Positions 30,574-38,736 of a stretch of 64,000 nucleotides of DNA are shown piece after piece (position 1 is the stretch's first letter; each line of letters starts with the position of its first letter). This DNA comes from Trebonia sp963843745 (lineage in GTDB: Bacteria > Actinomycetota > Actinomycetes > Streptosporangiales > Streptosporangiaceae): assembly GCA_963843745.1 (NCBI GenBank), contig CAWJLP010000005.1, positions 124,001 through 188,000 of the forward strand. Reading direction: 5' to 3'. Under the pieces are notes generated by a model. That model ran no database searches and was not told the DNA's origin. It saw only the letters and a program-made list of their open reading frames with translations. The translations under genes were made by a program, and so were the position numbers.

Positions 30574-31528
30574 GGCGCGGCAGCGGGCCGGTGGGCAGCC
30601 GCGGTATCGAGCCGGTGGCCGGGCTGAAGCGCAGCACGGCCCGCTCGCCGATCAGCTCGTAGCCGAGCTGCGCGGCCTGCCGGTGCGGCCTGTTGCTGTC
30701 GGTGATCAGCACCACCTCGCTCGCCCGGCGGGCGAGTTCCGCGTGGCTGACCGCGAGCGTGACCGCGACGGCGTAGCCGTTGTGCCGGTGTTCCGGCGGG
30801 GTGTACATCATCGTGATGCGCACCGTGCGCATCACCGGCCGGGTCACGGTCGCCATGGCGACCGGCTGGCCGCCCGCCTCCCAGAAGACCGCGCCGCCGT
30901 AGCCGAGCAGTTCATCGGCGCTGGCCTCCGGGACGCCGGTGAGCTCCCCCACTTCGGCGGAGAAGGCCGTCAGCCACGCCACGAGCAGGGGCCGGTCCGC
31001 CTCGGTGGCGGTGCGCAGCTGGCCCGTCGGGCCGGGGGCTGGCCGGGGCGCTCGATGCGTCTCGGGCGCCCCGGCCAGCCGGTAGACCAGGGTGTGCCGG
31101 TGCACCCGGGTGGCGACTCCGGCCCGCTGGCTCCACGCCGCCGCGAACGCGTCGGCGGCCTCGGCTGACGCGTCCACGCCGCACACCGACCGCCCGGCCC
31201 TGGCCAGCGCCGCGGCGAGGGAGGCGGCGGTCTCCGGCGCCCGGCCCGCGATCAGCAGCGGCTCGGCGGGGTCATGCAGGAAGGCACCGCGCGTCCCGCC
31301 GCCGTCCGGCGGCTCCCACCAGCCGAACAGCGGTCCTGGAACGGTGGCCTCGGCCTCGCGGTCGTCCGGCTGCCCGGCGGGCGCGCCGACCGGGCGCGCG
31401 TCCTGGTGGGCGTCGCCGACCGACTGCGCCGCCGCCAGCAGAAGCATGTTCTCGGCCGCTCGTGAACTGAGGTAGCCGCCTGCCTCCGTCAGGAAACGGT
31501 CCAGGTCATGCGTGGTGCACCAGCCCAT
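30560..31528 (-). CDS. GNAT-family N-acetyltransferase
   Basis: A 322-residue protein whose C-terminal 150 residues are a GNAT domain: TMMYTPPEHRHNGYAVAVTL is the acetyl-CoA binding region and DSNRPHRQAAQLGYELIGE the terminal motif. The N-terminal half is a degenerate related domain. Substrate unknown. Convergent with, and overlapping, the GH3 gene. Confidence 0.83.
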   Translation of the reverse strand: MGWCTTHDLDRFLTEAGGYLSSRAAENMLLLAAAQSVGDAHQDARPVGAPAGQPDDREAEATVPGPLFGWWEPPDGGGTRGAFLHDPAEPLLIAGRAPETAASLAAALARAGRSVCGVDASAEAADAFAAAWSQRAGVATRVHRHTLVYRLAGAPETHRAPRPAPGPTGQLRTATEADRPLLVAWLTAFSAEVGELTGVPEASADELLGYGGAVFWEAGGQPVAMATVTRPVMRTVRITMMYTPPEHRHNGYAVAVTLAVSHAELARRASEVVLITDSNRPHRQAAQLGYELIGERAVLRFSPATGSIPRLPTGPLPRLRSR

Positions 31529-32099
31529 ACGGTCAAGATCCCCGTCGTACGCTCATGCCGGGGGCCCCTCGGTCCGCCGACGTTCCGGGCAGAACAGAAA
31601 TGTGAGGAAAAGTAACATAATGCCATCAAGTATCGGGGCGGGTGGGAGAGAACCGTAAAGTTACTGACGAGTAGCCGCCGACTCGGCGCTCCGGACTGCT
31701 CCGCGCCCGCCGCGGCGCGTGCCGCGATGGACCCGGTCCCGCCGTCGGCTATCCGCCATGTCATGCCGCCATGCTGCCACGCAGGGGCCGCCCAGCGCAT
31801 CCGGATCACACCGCGAATTCCCCCTGAAACGGCAATTCTCAGGCCCGCGAAACCACCGCAATAGGGCTGATTCCGTTTTGACGTAAGAAAAGTATGCGCA
31901 TAGGAGATTTTTCTTTCGTGATCATGAAAGCCAGGGGTTAATGCGGCGGGCCGGGGCCGCGGCGCGGCGGTCGCCGCGAGGCGGTCGCGGCGCGCCCCGC
32001 GCCCGCGGCGCGGGACGGGGCGGGACGGCTGTGGGGGGCCACAGCCGGGTTCGGGGTGTGTCCGTGGGCTGCCACACATCATGCGACCTGGGCCGACGG
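31529..32099. other. Gene-free region between GNAT and gntR genes
   Basis: No credible coding region on either strand. It contains the second 46-bp dispersed repeat (31881-31926) and then a run of almost pure G+C (31935-32030). The end leads into the gntR promoter. Confidence 0.6.
31881..31926. repeat. 46-bp A+T-rich dispersed repeat, copy 2
   Basis: Differs from 11841-11886 at two positions only. Here the left flank lacks the CCATGATC that makes copy 1 an inverted repeat. Confidence 0.9.
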
Positions 32100-32111
32100 A
32101 TTGTTGACAAT
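32100..32111. promoter_or_regulatory. Putative FadR-type GntR operator overlapping a -35 box
   Basis: ATTGTTGACAAT is a perfect palindrome around a TG centre, of the GT-n-AC type bound by FadR-subfamily GntR proteins. It contains TTGACA; TAGCCT 18 bases later could be the -10 box. Both lie just upstream of gntR (ATG 32140), suggesting autoregulation. Confidence 0.55.
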
Positions 32112-32139
32112 GAAAGCGCGGGTTACGTAGCCTCCGGGC

Positions 32140-32835
32140 ATGCCCAGACCTACGCCGGGCGGCCCTCAGGCTGGGGAGCCCGCACGGACGCACGCGCTTG
32201 CCGCTCTCCGGCAGGCAATCTTGAGCGGGGACGTCGCCCCTGGTCAGCGCCTTGTCGAAGAAGAGCTCGCCGCGATGCTCGGGGTAACGCGGCAGAGCCT
32301 GCGGGCCGCGCTGCTCGACCTTACCGCTGAAGGCCTCGTCGAGCGCATCCCCAACAGGGGCGCCCGCGTCCGCGTGGTCAGCACCGCCGAGGCGGTCGCC
32401 ATCACCGAATGCCGGATGGCGCTCGAGGCGCTGTGCGCGGTCAAGGCGGCGGAGCGCATCACCGACGAGGAGGCCGTCATGCTCCGCGAGCTCGGCGAAC
32501 AGCTCAAGCGCGCGGTCGCCGACGCCAACCCGCTGAAGTACTCCGAGCTCAACAGGGAGCTGCACCGCCGGGTCGGTGCCCTCTCCGGCCAGGCCACCGC
32601 GGTCGGCCTGCTCGACCGGCTGCACGCCCAGCTCGTCAGGCACCAGTTCCAGCTCGCACAGCGGCCCGGCCGCCCTGGCCAGTCGCTGCCCGAGCACCTG
32701 GCCATCATCGACGCGGTCGCCGGCCGCCGGCCCGACGACGCGGACGAGGCCGTCCGGCGGCACCTGAACAGCGTCATCAAGACCCTGCGGGCCGCCGGCG
32801 ACGGAATGCCGGGCGCGAGGCCCGGCATTCCGTAG
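32140..32835 (+). CDS. GntR-family (FadR/FCD) transcriptional regulator
   Basis: Winged-helix DNA-binding regulator, 231 residues. The N-terminal HTH includes ILSGDVAPGQRLVEEELAAMLGVTR and GLVERIPNRGARVRVV; the C-terminal all-helical FCD domain has LNRELHRRVGAL and LAIIDAVAGRRPDDADEAVRRHL with metal/ligand His positions. It precedes a three-gene ring-cleavage operon in the same direction by 69 bases, so the likely effector is a pathway intermediate. An FCD-type operator-like palindrome lies in its own promoter. Confidence 0.92.
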   Translation: MPRPTPGGPQAGEPARTHALAALRQAILSGDVAPGQRLVEEELAAMLGVTRQSLRAALLDLTAEGLVERIPNRGARVRVVSTAEAVAITECRMALEALCAVKAAERITDEEAVMLRELGEQLKRAVADANPLKYSELNRELHRRVGALSGQATAVGLLDRLHAQLVRHQFQLAQRPGRPGQSLPEHLAIIDAVAGRRPDDADEAVRRHLNSVIKTLRAAGDGMPGARPGIP

Positions 32836-32904
32836 GCGAACCCGAACCGAAGGCCTGCACGCTCCGTAATAGACAGTGACTGAGAGGAACCGAGGCTCCG
32901 AGAC

Positions 32905-33612
32905 ATGCTGAACGTCATCGTCACCGACCCGCCGCGCGCCGACCTCGGCCAGGTAGACAAGCTGGCCGAATACGGCGTCGCCACCGTCCACGAGGCGATC
33001 GGCCGCACCGGCTACCTCGGCCCGGCCATCCGGCCGAACCAGCAGGGCACGCGCATCGCGGGCACCGCGCTGACCGTGCTGTGCTGGCCCGGCGACAACC
33101 TGATGATCCATGCCGCTGTCGAGTACGCCAGGCCCGGCGACATCGTGGTGATCACGACGGCATCACCGAACAGCGACGGCGCGTTCGGCGAGCTGCTCGC
33201 GACGTCGCTGCGCGCCCACGGCGTGCGCGGCCTCGTGATGGCCGCCGGGCTGCGCGACACCCAGGAGCTGCGGGAGATGGGCTTCCCGGCCTGGACCGCC
33301 CACGTCTCCGCGCAGGGCACGGTCAAGGAGACCCCCGGCTCTGTCAACGTCCCCGTCACCATCGGCGGCCAGCTCATCAGGCCCGGTGACGCGATCGTCG
33401 CCGACGACGACGGCGTGTGCGTCGTGCCGCGCCCGGACGTGGACAAGGCCGTCACCGCCTCCGCCGCCCGGGTCGCCAAGGAGGACAAGAACCGCAAGCA
33501 GCTCGCCGAGGGCGTCCTCGGCGTGGACATGTACAACCTGCGGCCCAAGCTCGAGAAGGCCGAGCGGATCAGCTACGCCGAGTACGTCAAGCGGGCCGGC
33601 GAGGGAAGCTAG
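32905..33612 (+). CDS. ligK: 4-carboxy-4-hydroxy-2-oxoadipate aldolase / oxaloacetate decarboxylase
   Basis: RraA-superfamily class II aldolase that splits 4-carboxy-4-hydroxy-2-oxoadipate to pyruvate and oxaloacetate, the last step of gallate and protocatechuate 4,5-cleavage routes. The 235 residues contain LAEYGVATVHEAIGRTGYL, the G-x20-RD metal/substrate motif ending AAGLRDTQEL, and DDDGVCVVPR. The adjacent tautomerase gene supports this assignment over other RraA-like functions. Confidence 0.87.
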   Translation: MLNVIVTDPPRADLGQVDKLAEYGVATVHEAIGRTGYLGPAIRPNQQGTRIAGTALTVLCWPGDNLMIHAAVEYARPGDIVVITTASPNSDGAFGELLATSLRAHGVRGLVMAAGLRDTQELREMGFPAWTAHVSAQGTVKETPGSVNVPVTIGGQLIRPGDAIVADDDGVCVVPRPDVDKAVTASAARVAKEDKNRKQLAEGVLGVDMYNLRPKLEKAERISYAEYVKRAGEGS

Positions 33613-33629
33613 CGGGGAGGCGGGAAACC

Positions 33630-34751
33630 ATGAGCGACGGCATCCGCTGCATGCAGATGCGGGGCGGCACCTCGAAGGGCGCGTACTTCCTCGCCAGCGA
33701 CCTGCCGGCCGGCACCGCCCAGCGCGACGACCTGCTGCTGCGGGTCATGGGCAGCCCGGACCCGCGGCAGATCGACGGCATCGGCGGCGCGCACCCGCTC
33801 ACCTCCAAGGTCGCGGTGGTCTCCCCGAGCGCCACGGACGGCGTCGACGTCGACTACCTGTTCCTGCAGGTCGTCGTCGACCAGCCGGTCGTCACCGACA
33901 AGCAGAACTGCGGCAACATCCTGGCCGGCATCGGCCCGTTCGCCGTCGAGCGCGGCCTGGTCGCCGCGCAGCCGGAGCAGACCAGCGTCCGGATCCGGAT
34001 GGTGAACACCGACAGCATCGTGACCGCGACGTTCCCGACCCCGGACGGCATGCCGCGGTACAGCGGGGACACCGCGATCGACGGCGTGCCGGGCACCGCC
34101 GCGCCGATCGTGCTCAACTTCGAAGACGACGGGTCGGGCACGAACGTGCTGCCCACGGGCAATGTCACCGACACGTTCAACGGCATCACCGTGACCTGCG
34201 TGGACAACGGGATGCCCGTCGTCGTGGTCGCCGCGAGCAGCCTCGGCAAGACCGGCTACGAGTCCATCAAGGAGCTCGAGGCCGACGAGGAGCTCAACAG
34301 GAAGGTCCAGGAACTGCGCCTGGAAGCGGGCAAGGCGATGGGCCTCGGCGACGTGAGCGGCACCACCGTCCCGAAGATCTCGCTGGTGGCCGCGCCGCGA
34401 GGGAAGGGGGGAGGGCCAGGGGGGACGGGGGGCGGGAGCCCCCCGTGCGGGGAAGAGGCGGGTGCGGGAACGATCAGCACCCGCACCTTCATCCCGGTCC
34501 GGGTGCACGAGTCGATCGGGGTGCTCGGCGCGGTCAGCGTCGGCACCGCGGTGATGCTCCCTGGCGCGGTCGGCAGCGACCTGGCCGTCATGCCGCCGGA
34601 GGGCAGCCACCGGCTGAGCATCGAGCACCCCAGCGGGGCGCTCCAGGTCGAGGTCGAGCTCGACACCACGACGACACCGCCGAAGGTGCTGCGCTCCGGC
34701 GTGGTGCGGACAGCGCGCAAGCTCTTCGACGGCACCGTCTTCCCGAGATAG
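33630..34751 (+). CDS. galD: 4-oxalomesaconate tautomerase (PrpF/GalD family)
   Basis: PrpF-family isomerase, expected to convert keto and enol forms of 4-oxalomesaconate. ATG at 33630 with GGGAGG/GGGAAA just upstream gives 373 residues, starting IRCMQMRGGTSKGAYFLASD, then DGIGGAHPLTSKVAVV, DKQNCGNILAGIGPFAVE with its Cys, and a second-half HESIGVLGAVSVGTAVMLPG. A Gly/Pro-rich insert of about 25 residues sits near residue 260. It starts 17 bases after ligK. Confidence 0.86.
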   Translation: MSDGIRCMQMRGGTSKGAYFLASDLPAGTAQRDDLLLRVMGSPDPRQIDGIGGAHPLTSKVAVVSPSATDGVDVDYLFLQVVVDQPVVTDKQNCGNILAGIGPFAVERGLVAAQPEQTSVRIRMVNTDSIVTATFPTPDGMPRYSGDTAIDGVPGTAAPIVLNFEDDGSGTNVLPTGNVTDTFNGITVTCVDNGMPVVVVAASSLGKTGYESIKELEADEELNRKVQELRLEAGKAMGLGDVSGTTVPKISLVAAPRGKGGGPGGTGGGSPPCGEEAGAGTISTRTFIPVRVHESIGVLGAVSVGTAVMLPGAVGSDLAVMPPEGSHRLSIEHPSGALQVEVELDTTTTPPKVLRSGVVRTARKLFDGTVFPR

Positions 34752-34781
34752 CCGAGTTAGCGAAGCCTGGAGAAAAGAACC

Positions 34782-35747
34782 ATGTCACGACCCCCGCTGC
34801 ACGATGTAGCCCACCTGGCATACCTAGAGCTGCTCACACCCGAATTCGACAAGTCGGTGTGGTTCTTCACCGAGGTGCTCGGCCTCACCGTCGTCAGCAG
34901 CGAGGGCAGCTCCGTCTACCTGCGCACCTGGGACGACTACGAGCGGCACACGATCAAGCTGACCGGGCACCACACGTCGGGCATCGCGCGGGTCGGCATG
35001 CGCGCCGAGAGCGCCGAGGCGCTCGACCGGCGGGTCAAGGCGATCGAGGCGAGCGGGCTCGGGATCGGCTGGAAGGACGGCGACCCCGGCATCGGGCCGA
35101 CCTACGCCTTCTACGACCCGGACGGGCACGAGATGGACCTTTACTACGAGACCGAGTGGTACGCGAGCGTGCGGCCGGCGGAGCTGGCGCCGGCGCTGAA
35201 GAACCAGGCGCAGGCCTACCCGGGGCGCGGGGTCAGCGTCCGGTACCTGGACCACGTCAACTACCTGGCGGTCGACTCCGCGGCCTGCGGCGACTTCATG
35301 GTGGACCAGCTCGGCGCCAGGATCACCGAGCGGATCCAGCTCGACGACGGCACCTACTCCGCGGTGTGGACGCACTTCGCGCAGAAGACCTACGACATGG
35401 TGTACACCAACGACCGGACCGGCACGCGCGGGCGGCTGCACCACATCGCGTTCCGCACCGACACGCGCGAGGACATCCTGCGCGCGGCGGACATCGCCCT
35501 GGATAAGGGCGTGTTCATCGAGACCGGGCCGCACAAGCACGCGATCCAGCAGACGTTCTTCCTGTACCTGTACGAGCCGGGCGGGAACCGGATCGAGCTG
35601 TGCAACGCGGTCGGGCGGCTGGTCTTCGCGCCGGACTGGGAGACGGTGACCTGGACGCAGGCCGAACGTGCCAAGGGCCAGGCCTGGGGCCTGAAGACGA
35701 TCGAGTCGTTCCACACCCACGGGACGCCGCCCGTCGCGGGCGGGTAG
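34782..35747 (+). CDS. Type I extradiol ring-cleavage dioxygenase (VOC family)
   Basis: Two-domain vicinal-oxygen-chelate dioxygenase of the catechol 2,3-dioxygenase type, 321 residues. The C-terminal domain supplies the probable iron ligands: His in YLDHVNYLAV, His in LHHIAFRTDT, and Glu in GNRIELCN; TFFLYLYEPGG precedes the Glu. It is the third gene of the ligK-galD operon, 30 bases after galD. Known gallate and protocatechuate 4,5-dioxygenases are of the unrelated type II (LigB) fold, so either the ring substrate differs or this is a type I replacement. Confidence 0.82.
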   Translation: MSRPPLHDVAHLAYLELLTPEFDKSVWFFTEVLGLTVVSSEGSSVYLRTWDDYERHTIKLTGHHTSGIARVGMRAESAEALDRRVKAIEASGLGIGWKDGDPGIGPTYAFYDPDGHEMDLYYETEWYASVRPAELAPALKNQAQAYPGRGVSVRYLDHVNYLAVDSAACGDFMVDQLGARITERIQLDDGTYSAVWTHFAQKTYDMVYTNDRTGTRGRLHHIAFRTDTREDILRAADIALDKGVFIETGPHKHAIQQTFFLYLYEPGGNRIELCNAVGRLVFAPDWETVTWTQAERAKGQAWGLKTIESFHTHGTPPVAGG

Positions 35748-35760
35748 GCGCGTCAGGCGG

Positions 35761-36543
35761 TCACTCGCCGCCCGGCGGGATCGAGATCAGGCTGAACATC
35801 GCGCCCTGGTTGTCGGTCACGGTCGCGAGCCGGCCGTAGGGGCTGTCTTCCGCCGGCCGGATCACGCTGCCGCCGTTGTTCGTCACGGCGGCGACCTGGC
35901 TGTCGGTGTCCGCGGTGCCGAAGTACGTGCTCCAGGCCGCCGGGGTGCCCGCTGGCGTGCCGTCCGGGTAGGCGCCGATGCCGCCGACCTCGTGCCCGCC
36001 CAGCAGCAGCGTGGCGTAGCTGAACCCGTCGGCGCTCATGTCCCCGTACTCGTAGCCGAACACCGCCGCGTAGAACGCCTTGGCCCCCTCGAAGTCACGG
36101 CTGAAGTGCTCGTTCCAGGTGAGCGCGCCGGGCGCGTTCGCCAGCCCGACGCCGGTGTGCGCGCGAGCCTGCCAGATCCCGAAGGCGGCGCCGGTGATGT
36201 CGGCCGCGATCGCCATCCGGCCGGCGTCCATGACCTCCATCGGGTCCATCAGCAGGTGGCCGCCCGCGCCCTTGATCTTGGCGGCGGTCGCGTCCGCGTC
36301 GTCAGTGGCGAGGTACATCGTCCAGACGGTCGGCGTGTCGGGCGGCCCCATCTTCGGCCCGATCCCGGCGACGGTCCTGCCGTCGAGGTGCGCGATCGCG
36401 TAACCGCCGGTTTCCTCGCCGCCCTGGATGACTTCCCAGCCGAAGACGCCGCTGTAGAAGCCGATGGCCAGGGGAATGTCGCCGACGCCGAGGTCGACCC
36501 AGCACGGGGTCCCCTCCGGCCATGCGGTATCACGTGTAATCAC
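35761..36543 (-). CDS. Two-domain VOC-family protein (glyoxalase-like)
   Basis: About 260 residues with two tandem glyoxalase-like modules, each with a GxxFYxxVFGWE-type segment (AIGFYSGVFGWEV and AKAFYAAVFGYEY). Similar to mycobacterial Rv0577-like proteins; no metal site or substrate can be assigned. GTG at 36543 has GGAGGT 7 bases upstream, so it is preferred over the frame opening at 36579. Convergent with the dioxygenase gene. Confidence 0.82.
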   Translation of the reverse strand: MITRDTAWPEGTPCWVDLGVGDIPLAIGFYSGVFGWEVIQGGEETGGYAIAHLDGRTVAGIGPKMGPPDTPTVWTMYLATDDADATAAKIKGAGGHLLMDPMEVMDAGRMAIAADITGAAFGIWQARAHTGVGLANAPGALTWNEHFSRDFEGAKAFYAAVFGYEYGDMSADGFSYATLLLGGHEVGGIGAYPDGTPAGTPAAWSTYFGTADTDSQVAAVTNNGGSVIRPAEDSPYGRLATVTDNQGAMFSLISIPPGGE

Positions 36544-36668
36544 AACCGTCACCTCCGTCTCGATCGCGATACGCTCCATCGCGACGCGCCATGGGCAGAC
36601 GGTAACACCCGCACTTCTGAGTCTTACGGCGCACTCGCGTGGTGACGGGTAACTCCTACAATGGGGCG

Positions 36669-37016
36669 ATGGTGTACAGCAAGACCAGGCTCGGCGCGGA
36701 CCAGCTGTCCGGCGGCCCGAGGCTGTCTCGGCGCGGGAAGATAATCGTCTTCTCGCTGGTCGGCGTCGTGCTCGCCGCGGCGATCTCGCTGGGCATCTGG
36801 AGCGCGGTCGGCTCCGATCAGTACGGCAAGTCGGCGAACGGCTGCGTGAACTTCAACATCCCCAACACCATGGGCGGCGCCCTGATCCACTACTGCGGAT
36901 CGCAGGCGGTGGACTACTGCCGCTCAGCGTACGCGTCGTCGGACAAGCTGTCGCTGCTCAGCCGCCCGCAGTGCGAGCAGGCCGGGCTGACCAGGGCTAA
37001 GGTCGCCGCGGGCTGA
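36669..37016 (+). CDS. Small single-pass membrane protein with conserved-looking cysteines
   Basis: 115 residues, not assigned to a family. A basic N-terminus is followed by one membrane helix (IIVFSLVGVVLAAAISLGIW) and an outside domain with four Cys (NGCVNF, HYCGSQ, DYCRSAY, PQCEQ). GC-rich third positions support coding. The start is uncertain: ATG 36669 or the in-frame GTG 36639; neither has a strong ribosome site. It may form two disulfides outside the membrane. Confidence 0.65.
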   Translation: MVYSKTRLGADQLSGGPRLSRRGKIIVFSLVGVVLAAAISLGIWSAVGSDQYGKSANGCVNFNIPNTMGGALIHYCGSQAVDYCRSAYASSDKLSLLSRPQCEQAGLTRAKVAAG

Positions 37017-37029
37017 GGTTTTTCTCCTT

Positions 37030-37046
37030 ATCCCGAACGGGCCCGT
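37030..37046 (+). repeat. Dispersed ATCCCGAACGGGCCCGT element, copy B
   Basis: Lies in the 39-base gap between the convergent small membrane gene and dtd. The inner CGGGCCCG is palindromic. Confidence 0.85.
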
Positions 37047-37055
37047 TTCTTCGCG

Positions 37056-37481
37056 TCACAGCTCCAGGATGAGCGTGACCGGGCCGTCGTTGACGAGCGC
37101 GACCTTCATGTCGGCGCCGAACTTCCCCGTCTCGACGCGCGCGCCCAGGTTCCTGAGCGCGCCGATGACCGCGTCGACCAGCGGTTCCGCGACCGGACCG
37201 GGCGCGGCCGCCTGCCAGGTGGGGCGGCGGCCCTTATTCGTGTCGCCATACAGGGTGAACTGGCTGACCACCAGCAGCGGGGCGCCGAGGTCTTCGCAGG
37301 ACTTCTCGCCGTCGAGAATGCGCAGGCCCCAGAGCTTCCTCGCGAGCTTGCCCGCTACGTCCGCGGTGTCGTCGTGGGTGACGCCGACGAGCACGAGCAG
37401 CCCCGGTTCGTCGATCGCGCCGGTGACCTGACCGTCGACGGTGACGCTGGCCTGGGTCACCCGCTGCACGACTGCTCGCAT
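37056..37481 (-). CDS. dtd: D-aminoacyl-tRNA deacylase
   Basis: Removes D-amino acids and glycine mischarged on tRNA. The 141 residues begin MRAVVQRVTQASVTVDG and include VSQFTLYGDTNKGRRPTW and the cis-Pro motif NDGPVTLILEL near the end. Full family length. Confidence 0.95.
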   Translation of the reverse strand: MRAVVQRVTQASVTVDGQVTGAIDEPGLLVLVGVTHDDTADVAGKLARKLWGLRILDGEKSCEDLGAPLLVVSQFTLYGDTNKGRRPTWQAAAPGPVAEPLVDAVIGALRNLGARVETGKFGADMKVALVNDGPVTLILEL

Positions 37482-37522
37482 GAAATGCCAGCCTAACGGG
37501 CGACACGCACCATAATGGTGCG

Positions 37523-38500
37523 GTGACCCTCGAACAGTTGTCCCCGGCCGACGTGGCCGTGAACCCTGTGCTCGCCGAGGTCGTCCGGTCCGGCTTCGTA
37601 GAGTCCCGGCACCGCGGCGCCGTGGCGGCGCTCGCCGCCGACGGCACGTTCGCGTTCACCGCTGGCAGCGCCAACACGCCCGTCTTCCCGCGGTCGGCGA
37701 ACAAGCCGCTGCAGGCGGCCGCGATGCTGCGCGCCGGGCTGCCGCTGGACGGCGAGCTGCTCGCGCTGGCCGCCGCCAGCCACTCCGGCGAGAACTTCCA
37801 CGCGCGCGGCGTGCACGACATCCTCGACCTGGCCGGCCTCACCGCCGACGACCTGGGCTGCCCGGCCGCGCTACCGTTCGACGAGCCGACCGCGCGGCGG
37901 CTGATCAAGGAGAGCGACTCTCCGGAGTCCCGGGTGCGAAACAACTGCTCGGGCAAGCACGCCGCGATGCTCGTCACCTGCATCGCCAACGAGTGGCCGA
38001 CGGACACCTACCTGGACCCGGCGCACCCGCTGCAGCGGCACCTCAGGAAGACCGTGGAGGAACTGGCCAGGGAGCCCGTGCCGGCGACCGGCGTCGACGG
38101 CTGCGGCGCGCCGCTGTTCGCGCTGACGCTCGGCGGCCTGGCCCGCGCGTTCCGCGCGCTGGTGCTCGCCGAGCCGGGCACCCCGGAACGCCTGGTCGCC
38201 GACGCGATGCGCAAGTTCCCCGCCTGGACGAGCGGCACCACGCGGGACGAGAACCGGCTGATGGCCGAGGTCCCCGGGCTGCTGCTCAAGGGCGGCGCCG
38301 AGGGCGTCGACGCCTTCGCGCTGCCGGACGGCAGCGCCGCCGCGCTGAAGATCGAGGACGGCAGCGCGCGCGCCCGCACGCCGGTCACGGTGGCCATCCT
38401 CGCCAGGCTCGGCGCCCAGCCGCCCGCCAAGCTCACCACCGCCGCCGTCAACGGCGGCGGCGGCCCGGTCGGCGAAATCCGCCCCGCCTGGCTCAGCTAA
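37523..38500 (+). CDS. Asparaginase, class 3 (ReAV-like)
   Basis: Hydrolyses L-asparagine to aspartate and ammonia. The 325-residue protein has the serine-type SxxK (PRSANKPLQAAAM) and the CSGKH motif (VRNNCSGKHAAMLV), the catalytic and metal residues described for the Rhizobium etli ReAV class, and DGCGAPLFALTL later. The start is GTG 37523, divergent from dtd with 41 bases between. Confidence 0.88.
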   Translation: MTLEQLSPADVAVNPVLAEVVRSGFVESRHRGAVAALAADGTFAFTAGSANTPVFPRSANKPLQAAAMLRAGLPLDGELLALAAASHSGENFHARGVHDILDLAGLTADDLGCPAALPFDEPTARRLIKESDSPESRVRNNCSGKHAAMLVTCIANEWPTDTYLDPAHPLQRHLRKTVEELAREPVPATGVDGCGAPLFALTLGGLARAFRALVLAEPGTPERLVADAMRKFPAWTSGTTRDENRLMAEVPGLLLKGGAEGVDAFALPDGSAAALKIEDGSARARTPVTVAILARLGAQPPAKLTTAAVNGGGGPVGEIRPAWLS

Positions 38501-38515
38501 CGCCGCTCGCCGAAC

Positions 38516-38570
38516 GTAGTCGATGTCACATCGACTACCAAAGAGCGTGGACGATGTCACATCGACCACG
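38516..38570. promoter_or_regulatory. Twin palindromes sharing CGATGTCACATCGAC
   Basis: The first site (38516-38538) has perfect 11-bp arms GTAGTCGATGT around C; the second (38546-38570) has 12-bp arms starting CGTGG with one mismatch per arm. They lie 16 bases after the asparaginase stop. Repeated dyads 30 bases centre to centre suggest a dimeric DNA-binding protein or twin hairpins. Confidence 0.6.
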
Positions 38571-38579
38571 TTCCTGGCT

Positions 38580-38723
38580 GGGGTGTGCGTTGCTGGCGGG
38601 GTGGCTGTTCCTGGCGAGGGTGTGCGTTCCTGGGGGTGCGTTCCTGGGGGGTGCGTTCCTGGGGGGTGCGTTCCTGGCGAGGGGGTGCGTTCCTGGGGGG
38701 TGGGTGCGTTGCTGGCGGGCTAG
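38580..38723. repeat. Minisatellite of GTGCGTTCCTGGGG units
   Basis: At least five tandem variants of a 15-18 base unit (GTGCGTTCCTGGGGG, and GTGCGTTGCTGGCGGG at the edges) fill the gap before the oxidase gene. No gene is credible here. Confidence 0.85.
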
Positions 38724-38736
38724 GACAGGTGGCTGG

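Noticed and set aside
33386..35506. 706-codon plus-strand frame through galD and the dioxygenase
   Set aside because: It is the shifted frame of two well-supported genes, Arg/Pro/His-rich and without domains.
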